Source: Arthrobacter sp. SLBN-122 (GTDB taxonomy: Bacteria; Actinomycetota; Actinomycetes; Actinomycetales; Micrococcaceae). Taken from it: a stretch of 64,000 bases of DNA. The translations under genes were made by a program, and so were the position numbers. Below, in pieces: positions 33,589 to 43,479 of this stretch. Each line of letters begins with the position of its first letter. Within the stretch, counting starts at the first letter, position 1. The DNA is taken from positions 620,001 to 684,000 of the forward strand of contig NZ_VFMS01000001.1 of NCBI RefSeq assembly GCF_006715165.1, read 5' to 3'. Below the pieces are notes generated by a model, which ran no database searches, was not told where the DNA came from, and saw only the letters and a list, made by a program, of their open reading frames with translations.

Positions 33589-36500
33589 ATGGCTGCCGGA
33601 CCCCATGCGGGGTTAGATGGACCCGCATCAGAAGCAATGTTGAAGCTGGGCCGTTTTTTCACACGGTGGGACCAGACCGACGACGGCAGGGCGGTCTTCC
33701 GGGAGGGCGGCCGCAAGGGGGACGTCTTCTACCGCGACCGGTGGAGCCACGACAAGGTGGTCCGCTCCACCCACGGCGTGAACTGCACCGGCTCCTGCTC
33801 CTGGAAGGTGTACGTCAAGGACGGCATCATCACCTGGGAATCCCAGCAGACCGACTACCCCTCGGTGGGCCCGGACAGCCCTGAATACGAACCCAGGGGC
33901 TGCCCGCGCGGGGCGGCCTTCTCCTGGTACACCTACTCCCCCACCCGGGTCCGCTTTCCGTATGCCCGCGGCGTCCTGGTGGAGATGTACCGCGAGGCCA
34001 AGGCCCGGTTGGGGGACCCGGTGCTCGCCTTCGCGGAGATAGCGGCGGATCCGGAACGTCGCCGCCGCTACCAGCAGGCCCGCGGCAAGGGCGGCCTGGT
34101 GCGGGTTTCGTGGCAGGAAGCGGTCGAAATCGCGGCTGCCGCGCACGTGAACACCATCAAGACCTATGGCCCGGACCGCTGCGCCGGCTTCTCGCCCATT
34201 CCCGCCATGTCCATGGTCTCGCACGCCGTGGGTACCCGCTTCATCCAGCTTATTGGCGGGGTGATGACCTCCTTCTACGACTGGTACGCGGACCTTCCGG
34301 TGGCCAGCCCGCAGGTGTTCGGGGACCAGACTGACGTCCCTGAATCCGGGGACTGGTGGGACGCACGCTACCTCATGATGTGGGGCTCCAACGTCCCCGT
34401 CACCCGCACGCCGGACGCACACTGGATGGCTGAGGTGCGCTACCGAGGCACCAAGGTGGTCACCGTCAGCCCGGACTATGCGGACAACACCAAGTTCGCG
34501 GACGAGTGGCTCCCAGCCCAGGCCGGCACCGATGCCGCGCTGGCCATGGCCATGGGCCACGTCATGCTCAAGGAGTTCTTCGTGGACCGGCAGGTCCCTT
34601 TCTTCACCGACTACGTGAAGCAGTACACCGACCTGCCCTTCCTGGTCAGACTGGAAAGGCGCGACGACGGCGTCCTCACGCCGTCGAAATTCCTCGCCGC
34701 CAGGGACATCCCGGCGGAGTCCGGGGCTGAGGATGCGGCGTTCCGCACCGTCCTGTTCGACAAAAAGGCCGGCCGGCCGGCCGTCCCGAACGGTTCCATG
34801 GGCTTCCGCTACTCGGGCAGCGGCGAGGGAAAATGGAACCTGGACCTCGAGGGGATCGAGCCGGCGCTGTCCCTGCGGGAGGTCTCGGGTGAGAGCGCCG
34901 AGATCCTGCTTCCATGCTTCGAGCAGGCGGACGGCACCGGCAGCGTGCTCCGGCGCGGGGTGCCCGTGATCGAGGTGGAGGGCCAGCTGGCCACCACCGT
35001 GTTCGACCTGATGCTCGCCCAGTACGGGGTGGGCCGCGAGGGCCTGCCCGGGGACTGGGCCGCCGGCTATGACGACGCCGCCACACCCTACACGCCCGGG
35101 TGGCAGGAGGAAATCACCTCCGTTCCGGCCCAGGCCTGCATCCGCGTGGCCCGCGAATTCGCGCGGAACGCCGAGGAATCCAAGGGCCGCTCCATGATCA
35201 TCATGGGAGCGGGCATCTGCCAGTGGTTCCACGGCGACACCACGTACCGGGCAATCCTTGCACTGGTGATGCTCACCGGCTGCATGGGCCGGAACGGCGG
35301 CGGCTGGGCGCATTACGTGGGGCAGGAGAAGACGCGGCCGGTCACCGGCTGGGTGTCCCTGGCCAACGCGCTGGACTGGTCGCGGCCGCCGCGCACCATG
35401 ATCGGCACCGGCTACTGGTACATGCACACGGACCAGTGGCGGCAGGACGGCTACTCCGCCGACGCCCTGAAATCACCCCTCTCCACCGGCGCCATGGACG
35501 GCCTGCACACCGCGGACGCCATCGCACAGTCCGCGCGGCTCGGCTGGATGCCGTTCTATCCCCAGTTCGACCGCAACCCCCTGGACCTCGCGGACGAGGC
35601 GGAGGCCGCCGTCGCCGCCGGAACCGCCAAGGACACGCCCAGCTACATTGCGGATGCGCTCAAGAACCGCACGCTGAACCCGGCCATCGAGGACGTGGAC
35701 GCCCCGGAAAACTGGCCCCGCACCCTGGTGCTGTGGCGCTCCAACCTCTTCGGTTCCTCGGCAAAAGGCAACGAGTACTTCCTGCGGAACCTGCTGGGCA
35801 CGCACAACAACGTGCTGGGCCAGGACCACGCCGAAGGCCTCAAACCCACGCACGTGAAGTGGCACGAAAAGGCACCGGAAGGAAAGCTGGACCTCCTGGT
35901 CTCTGCAGACTTCCGGATGACTTCCACCACGCTGCTCTCCGACGTCGTCTTCCCCGCCGCCACCTGGTACGAGAAGCATGATCTCTCCTCCACGGACATG
36001 CACCCGTTCGTGCACGCGTTCACCCCGGCCATCGACCCGCCCTGGGAAACCAAGACCGACTTTGACACCTTCCACCTGCTGGCCCGCGAATTCTCCCGGC
36101 TGGCCCGGACCCACCTGGGCGTCCGGAAGGACCTGGTGAGCGTGCCGCTGCAGCACGACACCCCCGGCCAGCTGGCCCAGCCCGGCGGGATCGTGCGGGA
36201 CTGGCGGGGAACGGACATCCCCGCTGTTCCCGGCCAGAACATGCCCGTCTTCTCGGTGGTGGAGCGGGACTATACGGCCATCGCGGACAAGCTCGCCGCC
36301 GTCGGACCCCTGGCGGACAGGCTCGGCTTCACCGTCAAGAACGTCACCTACAAACTCGACGGCGCGCTGAACCGGCTCAGCCACGCCAACGGCGTGATGC
36401 TGGGCGGCGCCGCGGACGGCCGCCCGGCGATGGACACTGACGCGAAAATGGCGGAAGCAATCCTGGCCTTCTCCGGCACCACGAACGGCCAGCTGTCAGT

Positions 36501-37299
36501 GCAGGGCTTCAAGGACCTGGAAGTCCGGACGGGGCGGAAACTGGCGGACCTGTCCGAGGGCTCGGAGGAAAAGTTCATCACCTTCAGCCAAACGCAGGCA
36601 GCGCCGGTCCCGGTGATCACTTCGCCGGAATGGTCCGGTTCGGAGACAGGCGGCCGCCGCTACGCCCCGTTCACCATCAACATCGAACGGCTCAAACCCT
36701 TCCACACCCTGACCGGCCGGATGCACTTCTTCCTGGACCACGACTGGATCACGGACATCGGCGAGGGGCTCCCCATCTACCGGCCGCCGCTGGACATGCA
36801 CCGGCTCTTCGGCGAACCCAAACTCGGCCGGAACGGGGAACTGGAAGTGGTGGTCCGGTACCTGACGCCGCACTCCAAGTGGTCCATCCACTCCGAATAC
36901 CAGGACAACCTGCTGATGCTCTCGCTCTCCCGCGGCGGGCCCACGGTCTGGATGAGCCCGGCCGACGCCGACTCCATCCAGGTCAAGGACAACGACTGGG
37001 TGGAGTGCCTGAACATCAACGGCGTCCTGGTGGCCAGGGCCATCGTCAGCCACCGGATGCTTGCCGGCGTCGTCTACGTTCACCACGCCCAGGAACGCAC
37101 CATTGACGTGCCGAAGTCCGAAGCCACCGGCCGGCGCGGCGGCATCCACAACTCGGTGACCAGGCTGCTGGTGAAACCCTCGCACCTGATCGGCGGCTAC
37201 GCCCAGCTGGCCTACGCCTTCAACTACCTCGGCCCCACCGGAAACCAGCGCGACATGGTGGCCACGGTCCGCCGCCGCTCACAGGAGGTGCAGTACTGA
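33589..37299 (+). CDS. narG: Respiratory nitrate reductase, alpha subunit
   Basis: A 1236-residue molybdenum (bis-MGD) catalytic subunit that reduces nitrate to nitrite on the cytosolic face of the membrane. The N-terminal FS0 cluster motif uses His and Cys as H-G-V-N-C-T-G-S-C with a further Cys in RGCPRGA. The molybdenum ligand Asp is in SFYDWYADLP, and VPESGDWWDARYLMMWGSNV follows as in E. coli NarG. The C-terminal domain binds the pterin cofactor. No twin-arginine signal is seen, consistent with the cytosolic type. First gene of narGHJI; its TGA overlaps the narH ATG. Upstream I see no clear FNR or NarL box. Confidence 0.97.
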   Translation: MAAGPHAGLDGPASEAMLKLGRFFTRWDQTDDGRAVFREGGRKGDVFYRDRWSHDKVVRSTHGVNCTGSCSWKVYVKDGIITWESQQTDYPSVGPDSPEYEPRGCPRGAAFSWYTYSPTRVRFPYARGVLVEMYREAKARLGDPVLAFAEIAADPERRRRYQQARGKGGLVRVSWQEAVEIAAAAHVNTIKTYGPDRCAGFSPIPAMSMVSHAVGTRFIQLIGGVMTSFYDWYADLPVASPQVFGDQTDVPESGDWWDARYLMMWGSNVPVTRTPDAHWMAEVRYRGTKVVTVSPDYADNTKFADEWLPAQAGTDAALAMAMGHVMLKEFFVDRQVPFFTDYVKQYTDLPFLVRLERRDDGVLTPSKFLAARDIPAESGAEDAAFRTVLFDKKAGRPAVPNGSMGFRYSGSGEGKWNLDLEGIEPALSLREVSGESAEILLPCFEQADGTGSVLRRGVPVIEVEGQLATTVFDLMLAQYGVGREGLPGDWAAGYDDAATPYTPGWQEEITSVPAQACIRVAREFARNAEESKGRSMIIMGAGICQWFHGDTTYRAILALVMLTGCMGRNGGGWAHYVGQEKTRPVTGWVSLANALDWSRPPRTMIGTGYWYMHTDQWRQDGYSADALKSPLSTGAMDGLHTADAIAQSARLGWMPFYPQFDRNPLDLADEAEAAVAAGTAKDTPSYIADALKNRTLNPAIEDVDAPENWPRTLVLWRSNLFGSSAKGNEYFLRNLLGTHNNVLGQDHAEGLKPTHVKWHEKAPEGKLDLLVSADFRMTSTTLLSDVVFPAATWYEKHDLSSTDMHPFVHAFTPAIDPPWETKTDFDTFHLLAREFSRLARTHLGVRKDLVSVPLQHDTPGQLAQPGGIVRDWRGTDIPAVPGQNMPVFSVVERDYTAIADKLAAVGPLADRLGFTVKNVTYKLDGALNRLSHANGVMLGGAADGRPAMDTDAKMAEAILAFSGTTNGQLSVQGFKDLEVRTGRKLADLSEGSEEKFITFSQTQAAPVPVITSPEWSGSETGGRRYAPFTINIERLKPFHTLTGRMHFFLDHDWITDIGEGLPIYRPPLDMHRLFGEPKLGRNGELEVVVRYLTPHSKWSIHSEYQDNLLMLSLSRGGPTVWMSPADADSIQVKDNDWVECLNINGVLVARAIVSHRMLAGVVYVHHAQERTIDVPKSEATGRRGGIHNSVTRLLVKPSHLIGGYAQLAYAFNYLGPTGNQRDMVATVRRRSQEVQY

Positions 37300-38993
37300 T
37301 GCGAGTCATGGCTCAGATGGGCATGGTGATGAACCTGGACAAGTGCATCGGCTGCCACACGTGTTCGGTCACCTGCAAGCAGGCCTGGACCAACCGTGCG
37401 GGCACCGAGTACGTCTGGTTCAACAACGTGGAGACGCGTCCCGGGCAGGGCTACCCGCGCCGGTACGAGGACCAGGACAAGTGGCGGGGCGGCTGGGACC
37501 TCAACAAGCGCGGCAAGCTGGTCCTCAAAGCCGGCGGCAGGGTGAAAAAGATGTTCGGGCTCTTCGCCAGCCCGGTCCAGCCCGAGCTCAAGGACTACTA
37601 CGAGCCGTGGACCTACGACTACAAAACCCTGGTGGACGCACCCCTCGGCGACGACTTCCCGGTGGCCCGGCCCAAGTCCCTGATCACCGGCGAGGACACC
37701 AAGGTCACCTGGTCCGCAAACTGGGATGACAACCTGGGCGGCTCCGCGGAGCACGGCCACCTGGACCCGATGGTGGAGAAGGTCCGGCGGGAGTCCGAGG
37801 ACAAGATCAAGTTCGCCTACGAGCAGACGTTCATGTTCTACCTGCCGCGGATCTGCGAGCACTGCCTGAACCCGTCCTGCATGGCCTCGTGCCCCTCCGG
37901 CGCGATCTACAAGCGGGTGGAGGACGGGATTGTCCTGGTGGACCAGGACAAGTGCCGCGGTTGGCGGCAGTGTGTCACCGGGTGCCCGTACAAGAAGATC
38001 TACTTCAACCACAAGACCGGCAAGGCGGAGAAGTGCACCTTCTGCTACCCCCGGGTAGAGGTGGGGATTCCCACCGTGTGTTCAGAGACGTGCGTGGGCA
38101 GGCTGCGGTACCTGGGGCTGTTCCTGTACGACGCCGACGCCGTCACCGCGGCGGCGTCCGTCACCGATCCGCAGGAACTCTACGACGCCCAGATGGACGT
38201 GCTGCTGGACCCCCACGATCCCGAGGTCCAGGCGGCCGCCCGGGCGCAGGATATCCCGGAGGACTGGATCGACGCCGCCCGGCGCTCGCCGGTGTACGCC
38301 CTGGCCAAGGTCTACAAGGTGGCGCTGCCGCTGCACCCCGAATACCGGACCATGCCGATGGTCTGGTACGTGCCGCCGCTGTCCCCCGTGGTGGACCTGC
38401 TACGGGACCAGGGGCACGACGGCGAGGACCACGGCAACCTGTTCGGCGCCATCGACGCGCTGCGCATCCCGGTGGAGTACCTTGCAGAACTCTTCACGGC
38501 CGGGGACGCGGACCGGGTCACTCTAGTGCTGCGGAAGCTCGCGGCCATGCGGTCCTTCATGCGCGGGATCAGCATGGGCAACGATCCGGACGAGTCCATC
38601 CCCGAGTCCGTGGGCATGGACGGACAGACGATGTACGAGATGTACCGGCTGATGGCCATCGCCAAGTACGACGAACGGTATGTCATCCCCAAGGCGCACG
38701 TGGAGCAGGCGCACGACCTGGAGGAGATGGGCTGCTCGCTGGATTTCGACGGCGGCCCGGGCATGCAGGATTCCTCGCCGTTCGGTGAGGCGAGCGGCAG
38801 GCCTGTCCCGGTTGCCGTGGACACCTTCAACGCGCTCAAGGACCGGCAGACCACCGACGAGATCGCGGCCGGCACCAGCCTTAAGGGACGGGTGAACCTG
38901 CTGAACTGGGACGGCCGCGGGGCGCCGCCCGGGCTCTTCCCGGATAAGGGGCCTGAACCGGGCACCTTGGCTGCTGCCGAGGACCAGCCGTGA
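37299..38993 (+). CDS. narH: Respiratory nitrate reductase, beta subunit
   Basis: A 564-residue electron-transfer subunit carrying four iron-sulfur clusters between NarI and NarG. The first Cys group is CIGCHTCSVTCKQAW, the second CEHCLNPSCMASCPSGAIY, the third CRGWRQCVTGCPYKK, and the fourth CTFCYPRVEVGIPTVCSETC. The Trp in CRGWRQC replaces a Cys and marks the [3Fe-4S] cluster, as in E. coli NarH. Overlaps narG by one base (TGATG) and narJ by four (GTGA). Confidence 0.97.
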   Translation: MRVMAQMGMVMNLDKCIGCHTCSVTCKQAWTNRAGTEYVWFNNVETRPGQGYPRRYEDQDKWRGGWDLNKRGKLVLKAGGRVKKMFGLFASPVQPELKDYYEPWTYDYKTLVDAPLGDDFPVARPKSLITGEDTKVTWSANWDDNLGGSAEHGHLDPMVEKVRRESEDKIKFAYEQTFMFYLPRICEHCLNPSCMASCPSGAIYKRVEDGIVLVDQDKCRGWRQCVTGCPYKKIYFNHKTGKAEKCTFCYPRVEVGIPTVCSETCVGRLRYLGLFLYDADAVTAAASVTDPQELYDAQMDVLLDPHDPEVQAAARAQDIPEDWIDAARRSPVYALAKVYKVALPLHPEYRTMPMVWYVPPLSPVVDLLRDQGHDGEDHGNLFGAIDALRIPVEYLAELFTAGDADRVTLVLRKLAAMRSFMRGISMGNDPDESIPESVGMDGQTMYEMYRLMAIAKYDERYVIPKAHVEQAHDLEEMGCSLDFDGGPGMQDSSPFGEASGRPVPVAVDTFNALKDRQTTDEIAAGTSLKGRVNLLNWDGRGAPPGLFPDKGPEPGTLAAAEDQP

Positions 38994-39610
38994 GCCGCCG
39001 CGACCAGGTGCTTTACATGGCGGGTGCTTGGTGCCTGTCCTATCCGGACCAGGACCTCCTGGGCAAGGTGCCGCTGATGCGCGCCGCGCTCGCAGAGTTC
39101 GCTGGCGCCGTCGAACATTTCCGGGAGGTGCTGGACGCGTTGGAGTCCATGCCGCTGATGGAGAGCCAGGCGCACTACGTGCGCGAGTTCGACCTGGGCC
39201 GGCGGCACGCCCTGCACCTGAGCTACTGGACGGACGGGGACACCCGGCGCCGGGGTGAGGTGCTGGGCCTGTTCAAGGAGGCCTACCGGCACAGCGGCGT
39301 CCTGGTGGACCTGGACGGGGAGCTGCCCGACTACCTGCCCATGGTGCTGGAATTCGCCGCCCGGGTGGATCCCGCCGCCGGACGGACATTGTTGCAGCGC
39401 TACCGGGCCAGCCTGGAAATGCTCCGGCTCGGGCTGCTGCGGGACAACCTGCCGCACGCCGCGATCCTGGCTGCCATCTGCGCCACTTTGCCCGGGAAGT
39501 CACCCCAGGACGAGCAGGAAGTGATGCGCATGGCTGGGTACGGTCCACCCACCGAACGCGTGGGACTGGATCCCTACGACCCACGGCTGCTGCCGGTCAG
39601 GGGGTCATGA
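38990..39610 (+). CDS. narJ: Nitrate reductase molybdenum cofactor assembly chaperone
   Basis: A 206-residue TorD/NarJ-type helical chaperone that binds apo-NarG and aids insertion of its molybdenum cofactor and FS0 cluster; it is not part of the final enzyme. Typical segments are YMAGAWCLSYPDQDLL, HYVREFDLGRRHALHLSYWT and LPDYLPMVLEFAA. Starts with GTG overlapping the narH stop, and its stop overlaps the narI ATG, so all four subunits are translationally coupled. Confidence 0.94.
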   Translation: MSRRDQVLYMAGAWCLSYPDQDLLGKVPLMRAALAEFAGAVEHFREVLDALESMPLMESQAHYVREFDLGRRHALHLSYWTDGDTRRRGEVLGLFKEAYRHSGVLVDLDGELPDYLPMVLEFAARVDPAAGRTLLQRYRASLEMLRLGLLRDNLPHAAILAAICATLPGKSPQDEQEVMRMAGYGPPTERVGLDPYDPRLLPVRGS

Positions 39611-40410
39611 CCATGCCGGCACTCAACGGGACGTTCCCGACCGGGCCAGGCGCCGCCGTCGTCCTTAACTCCTGGGACACCGTCCTGTGGGGCGTCCTGC
39701 CCTACGTCATGGCGGTGGTGCTGGTGGGCGGGCTTATCTGGCGGTACAAGTACGACCAGTTCGGCTGGACCACCAGGTCCTCCCAGCTCTACGAGTCCAG
39801 GCTCCTGCGGATCGCCTCGCCGCTGTTCCACTTCGGGCTGCTGGCCGTCATCGCCGGGCACTTCTTCGGACTGGTGATCCCGATGGCGTGGACCCAGGCG
39901 GTGGGCATGAGCCAGGAGTTCTACCACTTCAACGCCCTGCTGGTGGGCGGCATCGCCGGGGTGGCAACGCTGGGCGGCATTGCCCTGCTGATCTACCGGC
40001 GCCGCACCACCGGGCCGGTATTCATGGCCACCACCAAGAACGACAAGACCATGTACGTGGTGCTGACCGCTGCCATCGTCTTCGGTTTGTGGACCACGCT
40101 GGCCAGCATCTTCGAGGGCGAACACGGGCACAACTACCGGGAGACAGTGGCACCGTGGTTCCGCTCGCTGTTCATCTTCCAGCCGGACATCGCGGCTATG
40201 GCCGCTGCGCCGTTCTCCTTCCACCTGCACACCCTGGTGGGAATGGCGCTGTTCGTCATCTGGCCGTTTACGCGGCTGGTGCACGCCTTCACCGCGCCCC
40301 TGCACTACCTCTTCCGCCCGTACATCGTCTACCGCTCGCGGGACAGGGAAACGAAGGGCCGGGGCTGGTCCGCCGTGGGCACGCCGGACCGGGACACCCG
40401 CAACCGCTGA
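39607..40410 (+). CDS. narI: Respiratory nitrate reductase, gamma subunit
   Basis: A 267-residue membrane cytochrome b with five helices that oxidises menaquinol and passes electrons to NarH. Helix 1 includes LPYVMAVVLVGGLIWRYKYD, followed by FGWTTRSSQLYESRLLR. His residues in SPLFHFGLLAVIAGHFFGL and in SFHLHTLVGMALFVIWPFTR with RLVHAF are the heme ligands expected for the family. The ATG overlaps the narJ stop by 4 bases. Confidence 0.96.
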   Translation: MTMPALNGTFPTGPGAAVVLNSWDTVLWGVLPYVMAVVLVGGLIWRYKYDQFGWTTRSSQLYESRLLRIASPLFHFGLLAVIAGHFFGLVIPMAWTQAVGMSQEFYHFNALLVGGIAGVATLGGIALLIYRRRTTGPVFMATTKNDKTMYVVLTAAIVFGLWTTLASIFEGEHGHNYRETVAPWFRSLFIFQPDIAAMAAAPFSFHLHTLVGMALFVIWPFTRLVHAFTAPLHYLFRPYIVYRSRDRETKGRGWSAVGTPDRDTRNR

Positions 40411-40448
40411 CCGGCGGATTGCTTTTGACGATGCAGTGAGGAGCAGCA

Positions 40449-41669
40449 GTGGCCGGAACAACATCAACGCCGGGCAGCGGCAGGGCGCTGAACCTGGCGC
40501 TTGCGACGGCGGCGTCCGTGGCAGGTTTCTGGGCATGGAACTCCGTAGCCACGCTCGGCGCGTTCTACACCAAAAACCTGGAGCTTACGCCGGCCACCAC
40601 CGGGATCCTGGTGGCCATGCCGGTGTTTGTCGGTTCACTGGGCAGGATCGTGGTGGGCGCCCTGACCGACAAATACGGCGGCCGGGCAATGTTCACCGTG
40701 GTGCTGCTGGCCGCCATCCCTCCCCTGCTCCTGGTGTCGGTCGGCGGGCTCCTGAGCTCCTTCGCGCTGGTACTGGGCGCCGGGCTGCTGCTTGGCGTGG
40801 CAGGCACCGTGTTCGCCGTCGGGATCCCCTTCGTCAGCGCCTGGTATGAACCGGCCCGCCGCGGCTTCGCCACTGGTGTTTTCGGCGCGGGAATGGGCGG
40901 GACCGCGCTGGCGGCCTTCCTGAATCCCCGGCTCGTTGCCGGGATCGGATACTTTCCCACGCACCTGCTGATCGCCGGTGTCCTGGCCGCGATGGCCGTG
41001 CTCGTCTGGTTCCTCATGAAGGAATCCCCGGACTGGGCACCTAACCACGCTCCGGTGCTGCCCAAGCTCCTTGATGCCGCCAGGACGCCGGTGACCTGGA
41101 AGATGTGCTTCCTCTACGCGGTGGTCTTCGGCGGTTTCGTGTCCTTTGCCACCTACCTGCCCACATACCTGCGGGACGTCTACAGTTTCGATCCCGCCGG
41201 TGCGGGCGCCCGGACCGCCGGTTTTGCCCTGGCCGCTGTCCTTGCCCGTCCGGTGGGCGGTGTCCTCGCGGACAAGCTCGGCCCCAAGCCGGTGGTGATC
41301 GCAGCCCTTGCCGCCGTCGCGGTCCTGGGCTGGGTGGTAAACATGCGGCCCGACGGCGAGGTCCCCGCCGGTGCCACGTTCGTTGCCATGGCGGCCGCAC
41401 TGGGTTTAGGGACGGGAGGCGTCTTCGCCTGGGTCGGCGTCCTGTCGCCGGCCGGAAAAGTGGGCAGCATCAGCGGCATCGTGAGCGCAGCCGGCGGACT
41501 GGGCGGCTACTTTCCACCGCTGGTCATGGGCGCGACCTATGACGCTGCAACCCGCAGCTATTCAATCGGGCTGCTCCTGCTGGTGGGCACAGCCCTGGCG
41601 GCCCTGTTGTTCACCCTCTTCGCAGTACAGCCCCGGGCGGGCGCGCCGGCGGTTCAGCGGGCTCCGTAG
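40449..41669 (+). CDS. narK: Nitrate/nitrite MFS transporter (NarK-like)
   Basis: A 406-residue, 12-helix MFS protein of the nitrate/nitrite porter type. The front reads FWAWNSVATLGAFYTKNLEL; GRIVVGALTDKYGGRAMF is motif A, and the NNP signature glycine-rich helices appear as GAGMGGTALAAFLNPR and ISGIVSAAGGLGGYFPPLVM. It imports nitrate or exports nitrite for the NarGHI enzyme. GTG start with GAGGAG upstream, 38 bases behind narI. The 3' end overlaps the convergent DHFR-like gene by 16 bases. Confidence 0.92.
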   Translation: MAGTTSTPGSGRALNLALATAASVAGFWAWNSVATLGAFYTKNLELTPATTGILVAMPVFVGSLGRIVVGALTDKYGGRAMFTVVLLAAIPPLLLVSVGGLLSSFALVLGAGLLLGVAGTVFAVGIPFVSAWYEPARRGFATGVFGAGMGGTALAAFLNPRLVAGIGYFPTHLLIAGVLAAMAVLVWFLMKESPDWAPNHAPVLPKLLDAARTPVTWKMCFLYAVVFGGFVSFATYLPTYLRDVYSFDPAGAGARTAGFALAAVLARPVGGVLADKLGPKPVVIAALAAVAVLGWVVNMRPDGEVPAGATFVAMAAALGLGTGGVFAWVGVLSPAGKVGSISGIVSAAGGLGGYFPPLVMGATYDAATRSYSIGLLLLVGTALAALLFTLFAVQPRAGAPAVQRAP

Positions 41670-42208
41670 CGCAGGTAGACCACACCGTTTCCGAACCGCT
41701 GCTCGTCCAGCAGCTGGAACTTTGCCTCCAGCCCCTCCGGGAAGAAACGCAGGCCGCCGCCCACGGCAACCGGATTGATGAAGAACTGGCACTCGTCCAC
41801 GAGGCCGGCCTTGAGGGCGTGGGCCGCGAGAGTGGGGCCGCCGATGCTGATGCTCCGGTCTGCGGCGGCCTTCAGGTCCTCCACCGCCGCCGGGCGGAAC
41901 TGCCGCTCCAGCCGGGTCCGGGGTGCAGCGGCGCTGTCCAGCGACGTGGAGTACACCACCTTGTCCGCCCCCTGCCAGATGCGCGCGTAGTCCTGGATGA
42001 CCGGCGGGTCCTCAGCAGTGCCCATGGTTTCCCAGACGGACATCACCTGGTACATCCGCCGCCCCAGAAGGTAGGTGCCCACATCCCGCTCCAGGTCGTT
42101 GATGAAGGCGTGCACTTCCTCATCGGGCGCGGACCAGTTGAAGTTGCCGTCCCTGTCTGCCGTGTAACCGTCGATGGACATGATTGCGGAGTAGATCAGG
42201 TTCGACAT
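41654..42208 (-). CDS. Dihydrofolate-reductase-like (RibD C-terminal) protein
   Basis: 184 residues from ATG 42208 (MSNLIYSAIMSIDGYTADRD), the standard start of this family. The fold is that of RibD C-terminal and DHFR domains: MSIDGYTADRDGNFNW at the front, YLLGRRMYQVMSVWE, and the nucleotide site ISIGGPTLAAHALKAGLVDE. Probably an NADPH-dependent reductase of unknown substrate; the true FolA lies at 14381. A CAGAAT box is 6 bases upstream of the ATG. Transcribed convergently with narK and co-directional with the TetR gene. Confidence 0.88.
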   Translation of the reverse strand: MSNLIYSAIMSIDGYTADRDGNFNWSAPDEEVHAFINDLERDVGTYLLGRRMYQVMSVWETMGTAEDPPVIQDYARIWQGADKVVYSTSLDSAAAPRTRLERQFRPAAVEDLKAAADRSISIGGPTLAAHALKAGLVDECQFFINPVAVGGGLRFFPEGLEAKFQLLDEQRFGNGVVYLRYGAR

Positions 42209-42275
42209 GGGCCCATTCTGCCGGTGGAATCCCGCAGGGAACAGGGCCACCCGGGAAGTTTGGCGGCCGGTTGGG

Positions 42276-42935
42276 TCAGAGCAGGTTCGCTGAGAGGGTC
42301 CGGGCGATGAACGTGCCATAGCGTTCGGCGGACCATCCCCGCTTGATCACCAGGGTCTCGTAAAGTTCCGCCGTGGTGGACGTGAACATGACGTCGGCGG
42401 CCTCGGCGGTGCCGAGGCCCGGCCTAAGGAGCCCCCTGCCCACCAGCTGCCGCGCATTGTGCAGCATCCGGCGGTAACGGGCCTCGTCGACATCACGCAG
42501 CAGCGCCGCCATGGAAGCGTCCCCGCTGGCCGACGCATCCCTGATGAGGAGGTAGATTGGGGCGCCGATGGGACTGATCTCCGTGGTGAACCGGCCGAAT
42601 TGCTCCATGAGGACCACAGGATCCGTTTCCGTCATCTGGGCAAGATCGGACCTCTGCTCGGCCGGCGGTCCACCCGCACCGAGGAGGCTCTCCTCGTAGA
42701 TGGCGCGGACCAGCCCCGCCTTGCTGCCGAAGTTTTTGTAGACCGACTCGGCTGACACCCCTGCTGCACGCGCAATCTCCGCAATGGTCGTCGCGCCAAA
42801 TCCCTGTGTGAGGAACAGCTCCCTCGCGTGCGTCCGGACGCTGTGCAGCGACTCCGCGGCGAGCTGCCGCCGCCGCCGTGCGTCATAACCGCGCGTGACA
42901 GTGCGTTTCCCGGAGGCATTGACGGGGCTCTGCAT
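42276..42935 (-). CDS. TetR-family transcriptional regulator
   Basis: A 219-residue regulator. Residues 25-75 form the helix-turn-helix domain, with RELFLTQGFGATTIAEIARA and GVSAESVYKNFGSKAGLV. The remainder is a helical ligand-binding domain. The N-terminal 25 residues are basic (ARRRRQLAAES) and longer than usual. It is divergent from the SnoaL-NmrA gene pair, with a perfect inverted repeat in the AT-rich 91-base gap, so it probably represses that pair and itself. Ligand unknown. Confidence 0.9.
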   Translation of the reverse strand: MQSPVNASGKRTVTRGYDARRRRQLAAESLHSVRTHARELFLTQGFGATTIAEIARAAGVSAESVYKNFGSKAGLVRAIYEESLLGAGGPPAEQRSDLAQMTETDPVVLMEQFGRFTTEISPIGAPIYLLIRDASASGDASMAALLRDVDEARYRRMLHNARQLVGRGLLRPGLGTAEAADVMFTSTTAELYETLVIKRGWSAERYGTFIARTLSANLL

Positions 42936-42954
42936 ACGGTCTTAAACTCCAATC

Positions 42955-42972
42955 AATACAGCTAACTGTATT
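42955..42972. promoter_or_regulatory. Inverted repeat, likely TetR operator
   Basis: AATACAG and CTGTATT are perfect 7-base arms around CTAA, in an AT-rich gap between the divergent TetR and SnoaL-like genes. Confidence 0.65.
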
Positions 42973-43026
42973 TAAATTAATCTAACAGGTCATGGCCTCG
43001 CCCAGCGAGGCACCAAGGAGCTTTCC

Positions 43027-43479
43027 ATGGACACGCCAGACGGCGTGGACCGCCTCCCCGACGGCCCTGTGCGCCGAATGTTTTCCGCAACACAGCGGCG
43101 CGACCTCGATGCCATGATGGCCGAGTTCGCAGACGACTACGTCAACATCACCCCCAACCACCCCGGCCGCCGCTTCACCGGAAGCATGCAGGTCCGGAAG
43201 AACTGGTCCGCTCTGTTTGCAGGGGTCCCCGACATGACCGTGACAGTGCTGGACTCGGCAACCGGCACCGGCGGCAAGGTATGGATCGAATGGGGATCGC
43301 ACGGCACCCGCCTGGACGGCAGCGCTGTCGAGCAGGCCGGCGTGGCAATCTTCAGCATCCGCGCCGACCGGATCTCTGCCGTCAGGTTCTACCTGGAGCC
43401 TGTCGAAAGGGACTCGGCGGATGTGAATGCCGCGGTCCGGGCCGTAGCAGGTGCCGACCCGGACGGAGCACGGCCATGA
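43027..43479 (+). CDS. SnoaL/NTF2-like protein
   Basis: A 150-residue cone-shaped alpha+beta barrel protein of the SnoaL-like group: RRMFSATQRRDLDAMMAEFA, DDYVNITPNHPGRRFTGSMQ, and VWIEWGSHGTRLDG as beta strands. Members bind hydrophobic ligands or act as isomerases or hydrolases; no catalytic pair can be assigned. AAGGAGC lies 7 bases before the ATG. Its TGA overlaps the ATG of the NmrA-like gene, so the two are coupled and jointly under the divergent TetR. Confidence 0.8.
   Translation: MDTPDGVDRLPDGPVRRMFSATQRRDLDAMMAEFADDYVNITPNHPGRRFTGSMQVRKNWSALFAGVPDMTVTVLDSATGTGGKVWIEWGSHGTRLDGSAVEQAGVAIFSIRADRISAVRFYLEPVERDSADVNAAVRAVAGADPDGARP

Noticed and set aside
33628..35427. A 599-codon minus-strand frame opposite narG.
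   Set aside because: No motif or ribosome site; narG on the plus strand is unambiguous.
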